Below are positions 34,623 through 40,980 of a stretch of 40,980 nt of DNA, one piece after another. A model generated the notes under the pieces. The model was given only the letters and a program-made list of their open reading frames with translations, made no database searches and was not told where the DNA came from. Source of the DNA: Owenweeksia sp. Its GTDB lineage: Bacteria > Bacteroidota > Bacteroidia > Flavobacteriales > Schleiferiaceae. Numbering within the stretch: the stretch's first letter is position 1; every line of letters begins with the position of its first letter. Location of the stretch: contig JANQPD010000029.1 of NCBI GenBank assembly GCA_028285465.1, positions 1 through 40,980 of the forward strand, in the 5' to 3' direction. The position numbers and the translations under genes are program-made.

Positions 34623-35660
34623 TTATTTTATTTCGGCAATTTCCTTGAGTTCCTCCATGCTTAAGTTTTCCAGCAAAGCCCGGTCGAGGTGAAAAAAGAT
34701 AAGGCGGTACTCCTCATTCATTTCATCAGACAATAATGCTGCCGCCTTCTTAACTTCGGCCAAATCCGCACCTTCTACCTGTATTTCATCTCCTTTAACC
34801 ACGTATACGTTGTTTACATACATAGCGCTATCTACCCGGTAGGTGCTTTCTTCCTTAAGTGAGCAGCACTGCGCAGCCTCCAATATCTCTCTATCCAGAT
34901 TTGGAATGATCTGGATCGCCCTTGTATCTCTAAGCTGGATTCCCCAACCGGAAAGGGGTAGGGCTACATCCAGGTGCAAGGGATATTCCGAAAGCTTTTC
35001 CAGGGGCTTGGCCAAGGCCTCACCTTGAAGCAGGGAATAGCGCCCCAATGGATCTTCGGCATCTTGCATGTTGTAGAACATAAGCACTCCATTGTCAACC
35101 GGGGGTATCCCGGCCTCCTCTTCAAAAGCCACTTGGTGTAAACGAACAGTAGCGGATAGCTTCCGGAAACCTATCTTTCTTGCCTCTTCCCGCATGTATT
35201 CCAAAAAGGTGAAGTACTTGTCTTTGCTTTTTAGGGTCCAGTCGCAATCAATTTGCAATTCTTCAAGCTTTATGGTGGTGCTATTGGCAAACATGATCCG
35301 GGTCCGGTTGAGCAGAAAAGCGGTGCGTGCGGCCAGGGCCGGCAATTGCGCTTCAGACATATTGCGTATGGTTTCGTTGGTCATAAATACCACCAGCACT
35401 ACCTCTTCAATATACTTCAGGCTATCGGGCTTGATCTTCATATAAGACAGCTGGCGCTCCGTTTCCTTGTAGGGGTCCCAGGCCAGGTCAAAAGCACGGA
35501 TGTATACCTTTGGGGCAGGTATTTCCTCTAAATACTGCTTCTCTTGCAAAACGGGCGCAAACCCTGTGCGCCAATGGTAAAAACTGATCGGATGCGGGTC
35601 TTTACACGAGGTAAGCAGTATGCCCGAAACAAAAAGGAGAAAGCATATTTGTTTTTTCAT
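34623..35660 (-). CDS. Hypothetical lipoprotein, possibly DUF3142-like
   Basis: A 345-residue protein with a lipoprotein signal (FVSGILLTSC, Cys19), so probably membrane-anchored in the envelope. The body alternates strands and helices: SFYHWRTGF, KVYIRAFDLAWDP, LVVFMTNETIRNMS, then LEELQIDCDWTLKSKDKYFTFLEYMREEARKIGFRKLSATVRLHQV, then LMFYNM and LHLDVALPLSGWGIQL. This order suggests a TIM-barrel-like fold and resembles DUF3142 (the strand with IDCDWT and the later SATVRLHQ), but I cannot confirm the family. No catalytic pair is certain. Its 3' end lies 7 bp from the convergent ftcD gene. Confidence 0.7.
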   Translation of the reverse strand: MKKQICFLLFVSGILLTSCKDPHPISFYHWRTGFAPVLQEKQYLEEIPAPKVYIRAFDLAWDPYKETERQLSYMKIKPDSLKYIEEVVLVVFMTNETIRNMSEAQLPALAARTAFLLNRTRIMFANSTTIKLEELQIDCDWTLKSKDKYFTFLEYMREEARKIGFRKLSATVRLHQVAFEEEAGIPPVDNGVLMFYNMQDAEDPLGRYSLLQGEALAKPLEKLSEYPLHLDVALPLSGWGIQLRDTRAIQIIPNLDREILEAAQCCSLKEESTYRVDSAMYVNNVYVVKGDEIQVEGADLAEVKKAAALLSDEMNEEYRLIFFHLDRALLENLSMEELKEIAEIK

Positions 35661-35664
35661 AGGT

Positions 35665-35672
35665 CAATAATA
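35665..35672 (-). promoter_or_regulatory. Candidate -7 box for the lipoprotein gene
   Basis: On the minus strand TATTATTG is one base from TAnnTTTG and ends 4 nt before the ATG at 35660. No well-spaced -33 element. Confidence 0.3.
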
Positions 35673-35735
35673 CAAAGCTTTGGGCAGTCGTACCGCACTG
35701 ATGAGCAAAAGCCGGTAAAGAGTGAACCAAAAAGG

Positions 35736-35777
35736 AAAAGCCCTGCTCAAGTGTATTGAACAAGGCTTTTATTTTTT
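35736..35777 (-). terminator. Terminator after the S41 peptidase gene
   Basis: Arms 35736-35750 and 35756-35770 form a 15-bp stem with no mismatch (two G-U pairs) and a 5-nt loop. T-rich stretches lie on both sides, so it could act in either direction. It lies 30 bp past the S41 gene stop and upstream of the next gene. Confidence 0.8.
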
Positions 35778-35799
35778 AACATTACACTTGCTGAAAAGC

Positions 35800-38700
35800 T
35801 TATTTATTGTCCAGTTGCTTCAAAAGGGTTTCCACAGCCTTCTTAAGCTGCTCATCCCTTCCTTTTGCTTTGCTATCGGGGGCATTCTCTACCAGAATAT
35901 CCGGTACGGCCGGCCCGTTCTCCATATTTTCACCGGTGGCCTTTACATACCACCCCCTAAAAGGAAGGCGCACAAAAGAACCATCCAACAAGCCTGTGCC
36001 CCCGGTAGAAATAACGGCCCCGAAAGTGGGTTGACCCACAAGCGTGCCAATGCCCAAGGTTTTGTAGGCATGCGAAAAGATCTCCGCATTGGAGTATGAG
36101 CTTTCGTTGCACATCGCAATGGAAGGTTTTACCCAGGCACTCAGGGGCAGGCGTTCGCTATAAGGGTAATAGGCGTTGAAATTTTTTTGTTCTTTTTTCA
36201 GGCTCGCTGCAGCCCCGCGTGGAATGGTATAGGCATGCTGTTTTACATTGAGTACCGCCATGAGGTAATCGGTAGTCCAGCCCCCTCCGTTAAAACGTAC
36301 GTCAATCACGATGCCTTCTTTCCCGGAGCCACTCGCCTGCAATTCGCGCTCAAAGCGTTCAAAGCTTGGTTTATCCATGCCTCTGATGTGGATATAGCCC
36401 AGGCGGCCGCTGGAATACTCTTCTACCAGCGCCTTGCGCGATCTTACCCAATCCTCATACAATTCCTTGTTTACGCTCCGGCCCGGACGGATTACGATCT
36501 CTTTTTCCCCTTCACTGGTTTTAACCTTAAGCAATACCTTGTTTTCGGTTTGGTCGTTAAGCAACGCATAAAAATTGGTGCTGCGGTCTATGGCTACACC
36601 CCCAACTTCCAAGATCACATCTCCGGCTTCCAGCTTGCTGTTTTCACGATCTGCAGGACCATTGGGCAAAACCTTGGTCACTTCTACCCCCTTGTTTTTG
36701 GGTACTACTTCTATGCCCAACTTCCCGGTAGATTCTCGGGCTACATCTTCAGGGTTCCCTCCATACATACCCAGGTGGCTGGCATTCAACTGGCCCAGCA
36801 TATTGTTAAACACATACCTGAAATCCTGGTTGGTAGAAGCCGCCAGGGCATAAGGGCGGTATGTATCGCGTAAGGCTTCCCAATCCTGGCCATGGAAATC
36901 CGGATCGTAAAAACGATAGGAAAGTACTTTCCAGGCTTCGTCAAACACCTGCTTGCGCTCGGCTGCCCGGTCGATGATCATTTTGGCTTTGTGGGGATAG
37001 CGTGTGATACTACCCTTTTTATGGTCTACCTTCACCAATACCCCCTTTTTTCCCGCATACAGGTCATCGCTTACCGGGTCAAGTGAAAGGCCGCTTAATC
37101 CCTGTCCTCCTTTGGTAAGTTGCTGAATTTCCGTACCGTCCCACTTGATCTTATACAAATCCCTTCGCTCACTTACGAGGCTTTGTGCGGTAAAGTAGAA
37201 TGTTTCGCCGTCCTTGCTAATGATCGGGCTACTTTCGTACCCCGGTAGGGAAGTAACCTGCTGCAAGCGATCGTGTATATCGGCCAGGTCTATTTTAATG
37301 GGCTCTACTTCTTTTTCTTTTTTCTTGTCTTTTTCATCTTCCTTGTCTTCTTTTTCCTCCTCTTCCTCTTCAGGTTCCTCGAAGTAATACCCTTCTTCCC
37401 GGTCCTCCTGGGTTTTCAGCCAATCTTCCCGCGTCAGCCAGGCAAACCACACATCGTTGTCGCCATTATTCCGGTTGCTTACAAAGCCTATTTTGCTGCC
37501 GTCGGCACTCCAAAACGGGCGGTAATCCCCTCTGGGGTGCATGCTTACATTTACGGGTTTGGTGCTGCCATCGGCCGCTATAATAAATACTTCGCTGTTA
37601 AAATTCAGGTCGCTTTGGTCGTAGGCCAGGTAGCGGCTATCTGGGCTCCAGGCCAGGCCGGAAGCACCATCCCAATGATCAACCAACGTTTTGCGCTTAC
37701 TGAGTTTTCCCTCAGCCGAAAGTGCCGCTACAATGAGCTTTTGTCCATCTTCCAGGAAGGCTATCTTTTTCAGATCAGGCGATACGGTCAATTGGCTGAT
37801 ATTGGTCTGCCCCTTTGTAACTTGTGTTACTTCGTGCTTTAAGCTTTCTGCCAGATCGGGTTTTTTGCTGTCTCCCGAGCGTACCGCATATAGGTTATAG
37901 GCACCGTCCCGGTCCGACAAAAACAATAAGACCGAGTCATTTACCCAGGCCACATCTATTTCTCTGTACGGATGGTTGGAGAGGTTTACCGCCTGCTCCT
38001 TATCTTCATCAACAGGCTTTACAAATACTTCTCCGCGGATCAGCATGGCTACATTTTTTCCATTGGGAGAAATTTCATAACCCGCTAAGCGGTTGCTATA
38101 CGTTTTCTTTTCGGTAGGGTCAAAGCGGTAATCAGCCAAAATACTCAGGTTGATCTTTGCCGGTTGGGAAGTTCCTTTTTTGAGGTAAAGCCCGTCCAGG
38201 CGTTCCACAACAAAGGTTTCCGCGGCATAATCAAAATGCAATACCCCGTTTTTATCAAACTCGGTAACCATATTTAAGGCTCCCTGCGGACCACTTTCAT
38301 TTACTTCCTGCCGGGCGATGTTATACACCCCCTGCTCATCGCTGTGTATAAAATAAAGCGTGGTATTATCTCCCCATCTCGGCAGGGCATCATTCACGGT
38401 ATTGTTTGTGAGTTGAATGTGGGCTTCCGTCTTGGTATTGTACAACCAGATCTCCGTGTCGGCCGGGCCACTATAGGCCTCGCGCGACCTGCGGCATGCT
38501 CCGCGTACATAAGCCAATAAGCTGCCGTCCGGGGAGAGTACTGCCTGGCCACCTACTGCGTTTAGAAAACGCTGTGGCGTCCCTCCTGTTTCATGTATTA
38601 CATACACTTCACCATCCCACTCTACCTGTGCAAAAAGGCGATCGGTACTGAAGTAAATGTTTCCTTCTTCACTCCAGGAGGTTGGCACATCACCTGCCGA

Positions 38701-39006
38701 ATGATAGGTAAGCCGGGTAGGCATCCCCCCTTCAATAGGCATGGTGAATACATCATTGTTGCCAAAACGGGTGGTGCTGAAAGCCAGCTGATCCCCTTTG
38801 GCGTTAAAAAGCGGGTTGCTTTCGTATGCCTCATGAATGGTAAGGCGTTTAGGGGCATTCCCGGAAAGGTCCGTTGTCCAGATGTCTCCCTGGTAAGAAA
38901 ATGCGATTTTATCGCCCGCAGGACTCAAGGCAGGTTTGCGCACCACCATTTGTCCACTCAGAGCCGTGGAAAGGCCTGCCAGCGAAAGAAAGAGCAATTT
39001 TTTCAT
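35800..39006 (-). CDS. Tricorn-like S41 family peptidase (PD40 propeller, PDZ, protease)
   Basis: A 1,068-residue exported protease. It has a signal peptide (MKKLLFLSLAGLSTALSGQ) and N-terminal beta-propeller blades of the PD40 type (PALSPAGDKIAFSYQGDIWTTDL, DGSLLAYVRGA). A second propeller follows up to about 670 (SRYLAYDQSD, GSKIGFVSNRNNGDNDVWFAWL). Then come a PDZ domain (GVEVTKVLPNGPADRENSKLEAGDVILEVGG) and the C-terminal S41 protease, with IVIDVRFNGGGWTTDYLM and the nucleophile Ser in CNESSYSNAEIFSHAYKTLGIG. The order matches tricorn protease and its bacterial homologues, which degrade peptides; here the signal peptide points to the periplasm. A stretch of about 40 acidic and lysine residues (EEPEEEEEEKEDKEDEKDKK) divides the second propeller. 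Confidence 0.93.
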   Translation of the reverse strand: MKKLLFLSLAGLSTALSGQMVVRKPALSPAGDKIAFSYQGDIWTTDLSGNAPKRLTIHEAYESNPLFNAKGDQLAFSTTRFGNNDVFTMPIEGGMPTRLTYHSAGDVPTSWSEEGNIYFSTDRLFAQVEWDGEVYVIHETGGTPQRFLNAVGGQAVLSPDGSLLAYVRGACRRSREAYSGPADTEIWLYNTKTEAHIQLTNNTVNDALPRWGDNTTLYFIHSDEQGVYNIARQEVNESGPQGALNMVTEFDKNGVLHFDYAAETFVVERLDGLYLKKGTSQPAKINLSILADYRFDPTEKKTYSNRLAGYEISPNGKNVAMLIRGEVFVKPVDEDKEQAVNLSNHPYREIDVAWVNDSVLLFLSDRDGAYNLYAVRSGDSKKPDLAESLKHEVTQVTKGQTNISQLTVSPDLKKIAFLEDGQKLIVAALSAEGKLSKRKTLVDHWDGASGLAWSPDSRYLAYDQSDLNFNSEVFIIAADGSTKPVNVSMHPRGDYRPFWSADGSKIGFVSNRNNGDNDVWFAWLTREDWLKTQEDREEGYYFEEPEEEEEEKEDKEDEKDKKKEKEVEPIKIDLADIHDRLQQVTSLPGYESSPIISKDGETFYFTAQSLVSERRDLYKIKWDGTEIQQLTKGGQGLSGLSLDPVSDDLYAGKKGVLVKVDHKKGSITRYPHKAKMIIDRAAERKQVFDEAWKVLSYRFYDPDFHGQDWEALRDTYRPYALAASTNQDFRYVFNNMLGQLNASHLGMYGGNPEDVARESTGKLGIEVVPKNKGVEVTKVLPNGPADRENSKLEAGDVILEVGGVAIDRSTNFYALLNDQTENKVLLKVKTSEGEKEIVIRPGRSVNKELYEDWVRSRKALVEEYSSGRLGYIHIRGMDKPSFERFERELQASGSGKEGIVIDVRFNGGGWTTDYLMAVLNVKQHAYTIPRGAAASLKKEQKNFNAYYPYSERLPLSAWVKPSIAMCNESSYSNAEIFSHAYKTLGIGTLVGQPTFGAVISTGGTGLLDGSFVRLPFRGWYVKATGENMENGPAVPDILVENAPDSKAKGRDEQLKKAVETLLKQLDNK

Positions 39007-39028
39007 GTTGAAATGTTTAGTTGATCTA

Positions 39029-39059
39029 CGAATATAGGTTTTGTTGTTTTACCCACAAA
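39029..39059 (-). promoter_or_regulatory. Promoter of the S41 peptidase gene
   Basis: On the minus strand TTTG (39059-39056) is followed after 19 nt by TATATTCG (39036-39029), one base from TAnnTTTG. The spacing is right for the Bacteroidota housekeeping sigma factor, and a leader of about 22 nt would follow. Confidence 0.45.
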
Positions 39060-39114
39060 GATGCTGCCTGTACTGTCCGGGATTTGTACATTGATCCGCT
39101 AAAACAGTATACAC

Positions 39115-40281
39115 GTGAAGAAACCAATTTTACTCCTGGGCTCCGGGGAACTGGGCAAAGAACTCGTTATTGCTTTAAAGCGGCTGGGCGAAACGGTAAT
39201 TGCCTGCGACCACTATAAAAATGCACCGGCCATGCAGGTAGCAGATGGTTATGAAGTATTTGATATGCTGGACGGAGTGGCCCTGGATGAAGTAGTGGCA
39301 AAGCATACTCCTAAGCTCATTGTGCCCGAGGTAGAGTCCATTCGCACCGAACATTTTTACCACTATGAAGCACAAGGCTATATGGTTGTACCCAGTGCTA
39401 AAGCGGCCAACTTTACCATGAACCGGAAATTGATCCGCGACCTGGCGGCAAAAGAATTGGGGCTGCGTACAACTCCTTATCGCTATGCCACAGACGCTAC
39501 GGCTTTTGCCGCTGCTGTAGCCGAAGTCGGGCTTCCTTGTGTAGTAAAACCGCTAATGTCTTCTTCAGGCAAGGGGCAATCTGTGATCAGGGAGGAAAGT
39601 GAAGTAGAAAGGGCCTGGCAATATGCCCTGGAAGGAAGCCGGGGCGATTTACAAGAAGTAATCGTGGAGGGCTTTGTCGACTTTGAGTCGGAAATTACCT
39701 TACTCACCGTTACGCAACAAGAGGGACCTACCCTGTTTTGCGCACCCATAGGCCACCGGCAGGCACGTGGCGACTACCAGGAAAGCTGGCAACCTGCAAT
39801 CATACCCGATACTCATTTACAGGAGGCGCAGGAAATGGCTGAAAAAGTAACGGCTGCCCTGGGCGGAGCTGGCATCTGGGGGATCGAGTTTTTCCTCACC
39901 AAAGAAGGGGTATACTTTTCCGAGCTGTCTCCCCGCCCACACGATACCGGCATGGTTACTTTGGCGCGCACCCAAAACCTCAGCGAATTTGAATTACATG
40001 CCCGCGCCATCCTCGGCTACCCTATTCCGCAGATTACCCAGGAAAAGTTAGGCGTTTCTACCGTATTGCTGGCAACGGAAAGCGCTGCTACACTCCCCGT
40101 ATTTGAAGGCATTAAAGAAGCCCTCGCCAACCCGCATACGGACGTGCGCCTTTTCGGGAAGCCCACTACCCGTCCCTACCGGAGAATGGGTGTGGTATTG
40201 GTAAACGATGCATTGGACAAGGATATAAACGCGTTAAGAAAGAAAGGGGAAAAGATAGCTAAGGGTATAAGCATTCAATAA
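39115..40281 (+). CDS. purT: Formate-dependent GAR transformylase (phosphoribosylglycinamide formyltransferase 2)
   Basis: PurT uses formate and ATP to formylate glycinamide ribonucleotide, a folate-independent version of the third purine step. The 388-residue protein is an ATP-grasp enzyme. The N-terminal fold has [30 protein letters not shown] and the acid-substrate motif LIVPEVESI. The nucleotide region has [40 protein letters not shown] and [16 protein letters not shown]. The Mg2+ ligands lie in [29 protein letters not shown], and the end is [16 protein letters not shown]. The start is a GTG at 39115, as the conserved N-terminus begins there. It is divergent from the peptidase gene. Confidence 0.97.
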   Translation: MKKPILLLGSGELGKELVIALKRLGETVIACDHYKNAPAMQVADGYEVFDMLDGVALDEVVAKHTPKLIVPEVESIRTEHFYHYEAQGYMVVPSAKAANFTMNRKLIRDLAAKELGLRTTPYRYATDATAFAAAVAEVGLPCVVKPLMSSSGKGQSVIREESEVERAWQYALEGSRGDLQEVIVEGFVDFESEITLLTVTQQEGPTLFCAPIGHRQARGDYQESWQPAIIPDTHLQEAQEMAEKVTAALGGAGIWGIEFFLTKEGVYFSELSPRPHDTGMVTLARTQNLSEFELHARAILGYPIPQITQEKLGVSTVLLATESAATLPVFEGIKEALANPHTDVRLFGKPTTRPYRRMGVVLVNDALDKDINALRKKGEKIAKGISIQ

Positions 40282-40283
40282 TT

Positions 40284-40313
40284 TGACTGAATTTGTCAAT
40301 ACAATTTTAGTCA
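40284..40313. promoter_or_regulatory. Imperfect palindrome upstream of the XRE-Fic gene (candidate operator)
   Basis: TGACTGAATTTGT (40284-40296) and ACAATTTTAGTCA (40301-40313) are inverted copies at 11 of 13 positions around a CAAT spacer. It fills the 35-bp gap between the purT stop and the next ATG, ending 3 bp before that ATG. The gene it precedes encodes an XRE-type DNA-binding domain, so autoregulation is a natural guess. No T-run, so a terminator is unlikely. Confidence 0.5.
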
Positions 40314-40316
40314 GTA

Positions 40317-40980
40317 ATGAAATCTATACAAAGCGTATTGAAAAGCGCCCGTATTGAAAAAGGTTGGAAATTGCGGGAGGCTTCTGCTCAAACAGGGATA
40401 GACCAGGCACTGATCAGCAAGTATGAAAAGGGCGACCGCCTGCCCCCCGAAAAGCAATTGCCCGGTATAGCATCCGCTTACGATCTGGATCTTTTTTTCT
40501 TGCGTCAAACCTGGCTGGCCGAAAAAATAGGTCATCTGCTGCGCTATGAAATACAGCCCGAAGAGATCCTGCATATGGCAGAAAGCCGTATACAGTATCT
40601 TACCCGAAAGGAAAGTGCACAAACCCCCACCTTGGATGAGGCTCTATATGCCAAGCTCAAAAGGTTGGATGCATTAAAGCGCAAATGGATAGCCAAAAAA
40701 CCTTTAAACCAGGTACAGCTCAAGAAGATCCAGGAGTATTTCAGAACGGAATACACCTATGAGAGCAACCGCATTGAAGGCAATACGCTTAGCTTACAGG
40801 AAACACACCTGGTGATAAATGAAGGGCTTACCATTGGCGGCAAGTCTATGACAGAACACCTGGAGGCCATAAACCATGCCGAAGCAATATCGCTTATGGA
40901 GGACTTGGTGAACGAAAACCCTGTGCTAAACAAGCGTAACCTGCTCGACCTGCATGCGCTCATCCTGAAGGGGATCGACC
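40317..40980 (+). CDS. XRE-Fic family protein (3' end outside window)
   Basis: An open frame running off the right edge after 221 codons. Residues about 5-60 form an XRE-type helix-turn-helix (LKSARIEKGWKLREASAQTGIDQALISKYEKGDRLPPEKQLPGIASAYDL). From about 120 comes the N-terminal part of a Fic domain, with the inhibitory helix motif S-x3-E-G at 150-155 in YESNRIEGNTLSLQET, then VINEGLTIGGKSMTEHLEAINHAEAI. The class II motif keeps Fic AMP-transferases inactive until it is displaced. The catalytic HxFx(D/E)GNGR should lie beyond the window. Fic proteins modify other proteins, usually by adenylylation. The target and any toxin-antitoxin role are unknown. Confidence 0.88.
   Translation, partial: MKSIQSVLKSARIEKGWKLREASAQTGIDQALISKYEKGDRLPPEKQLPGIASAYDLDLFFLRQTWLAEKIGHLLRYEIQPEEILHMAESRIQYLTRKESAQTPTLDEALYAKLKRLDALKRKWIAKKPLNQVQLKKIQEYFRTEYTYESNRIEGNTLSLQETHLVINEGLTIGGKSMTEHLEAINHAEAISLMEDLVNENPVLNKRNLLDLHALILKGID

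Noticed and set aside
36187..36873. 228-codon open frame on the plus strand
   Set aside because: Antisense to the S41 peptidase gene, whose protease domain is fully recognisable there.
1..40980. CRISPR array, tRNA, rRNA or prophage
   Set aside because: No regular spaced repeats, cloverleaf-like intergenic sequence, rRNA signature or phage structural genes were seen.
40317..40980. Fic-based toxin-antitoxin module
   Set aside because: The inhibitory motif is inside the same protein (class II), no separate antitoxin gene is visible and the catalytic motif is beyond the edge.

Overview
The window looks like a chromosomal segment of a Bacteroidota bacterium of the Flavobacteriia/Cytophagia/Saprospiria type; the class cannot be settled from sequence alone. 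The evidence is: type IX secretion (T9SS) C-terminal sorting domains, a PorE-like TPR/beta-propeller/OmpA protein, a Rho factor with a long disordered insertion beside a DUF4293 gene, promoters of the TAnnTTTG kind, a tricorn-like S41 peptidase, a GIN-domain (DUF2807) lipoprotein, and few recognisable Shine-Dalgarno sites. No rRNA, tRNA, CRISPR array or prophage was seen.

Layout. 1-2300: the 3' end of one T9SS cargo gene, then a convergent DUF1566 T9SS cargo gene. 2446-3660: trmD and rplS with an intrinsic terminator. 3670-11301: a small hypothetical gene, then a minus-strand block transcribed aroC, dicarboxylate/amino-acid symporter, AsmA-like protein, PorE-like OmpA protein. 11434-13467: the TIGR03915/TIGR03916 (radical SAM) pair of putative DNA repair or modification proteins. 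13711-15983: a light-sensing operon, with a bacteriophytochrome that ends in a coiled coil and has no histidine kinase, overlapping its heme oxygenase by ATGA. 16072-18476: DUF4293 divergent from rho, with two hairpins after rho. 18627-20128: an FAD oxidoreductase overlapping a small conserved protein, with a perfect 8-bp palindrome upstream. 27074-20103 (minus): a tight six-gene run from a clear TAnnTTTG promoter: GIN lipoprotein, phosphosugar mutase, GT39-type membrane glycosyltransferase, TlpA-like lipoprotein, 3-hydroxyacyl-CoA dehydrogenase, thioredoxin-fold protein.

27164-29113: a GyrI-like protein, about 400 bp of gene-poor DNA with REP-like inverted repeats, and a decayed IS982-family insertion sequence whose terminal repeats survive while the transposase carries three frameshifts. 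29142-34615: htpG, divergent from an overlapping histidine-degradation operon hutI-hutG-ftcD that holds two alternative enzymes for formiminoglutamate. 34623-40980: a lipoprotein, a tricorn-like protease, purT, and a truncated XRE-Fic gene preceded by an imperfect palindrome.

Most genes are housekeeping or typical of the phylum. The observations most worth a second look are the kinase-less phytochrome operon, a recurring TAnnTTTG-like box 4-5 nt before several start codons (possible leaderless transcription), the two candidate operators (18493-18512 and 40284-40313), and the decayed IS982 element with its neighbouring repeats. I found no clearly new multi-gene system.
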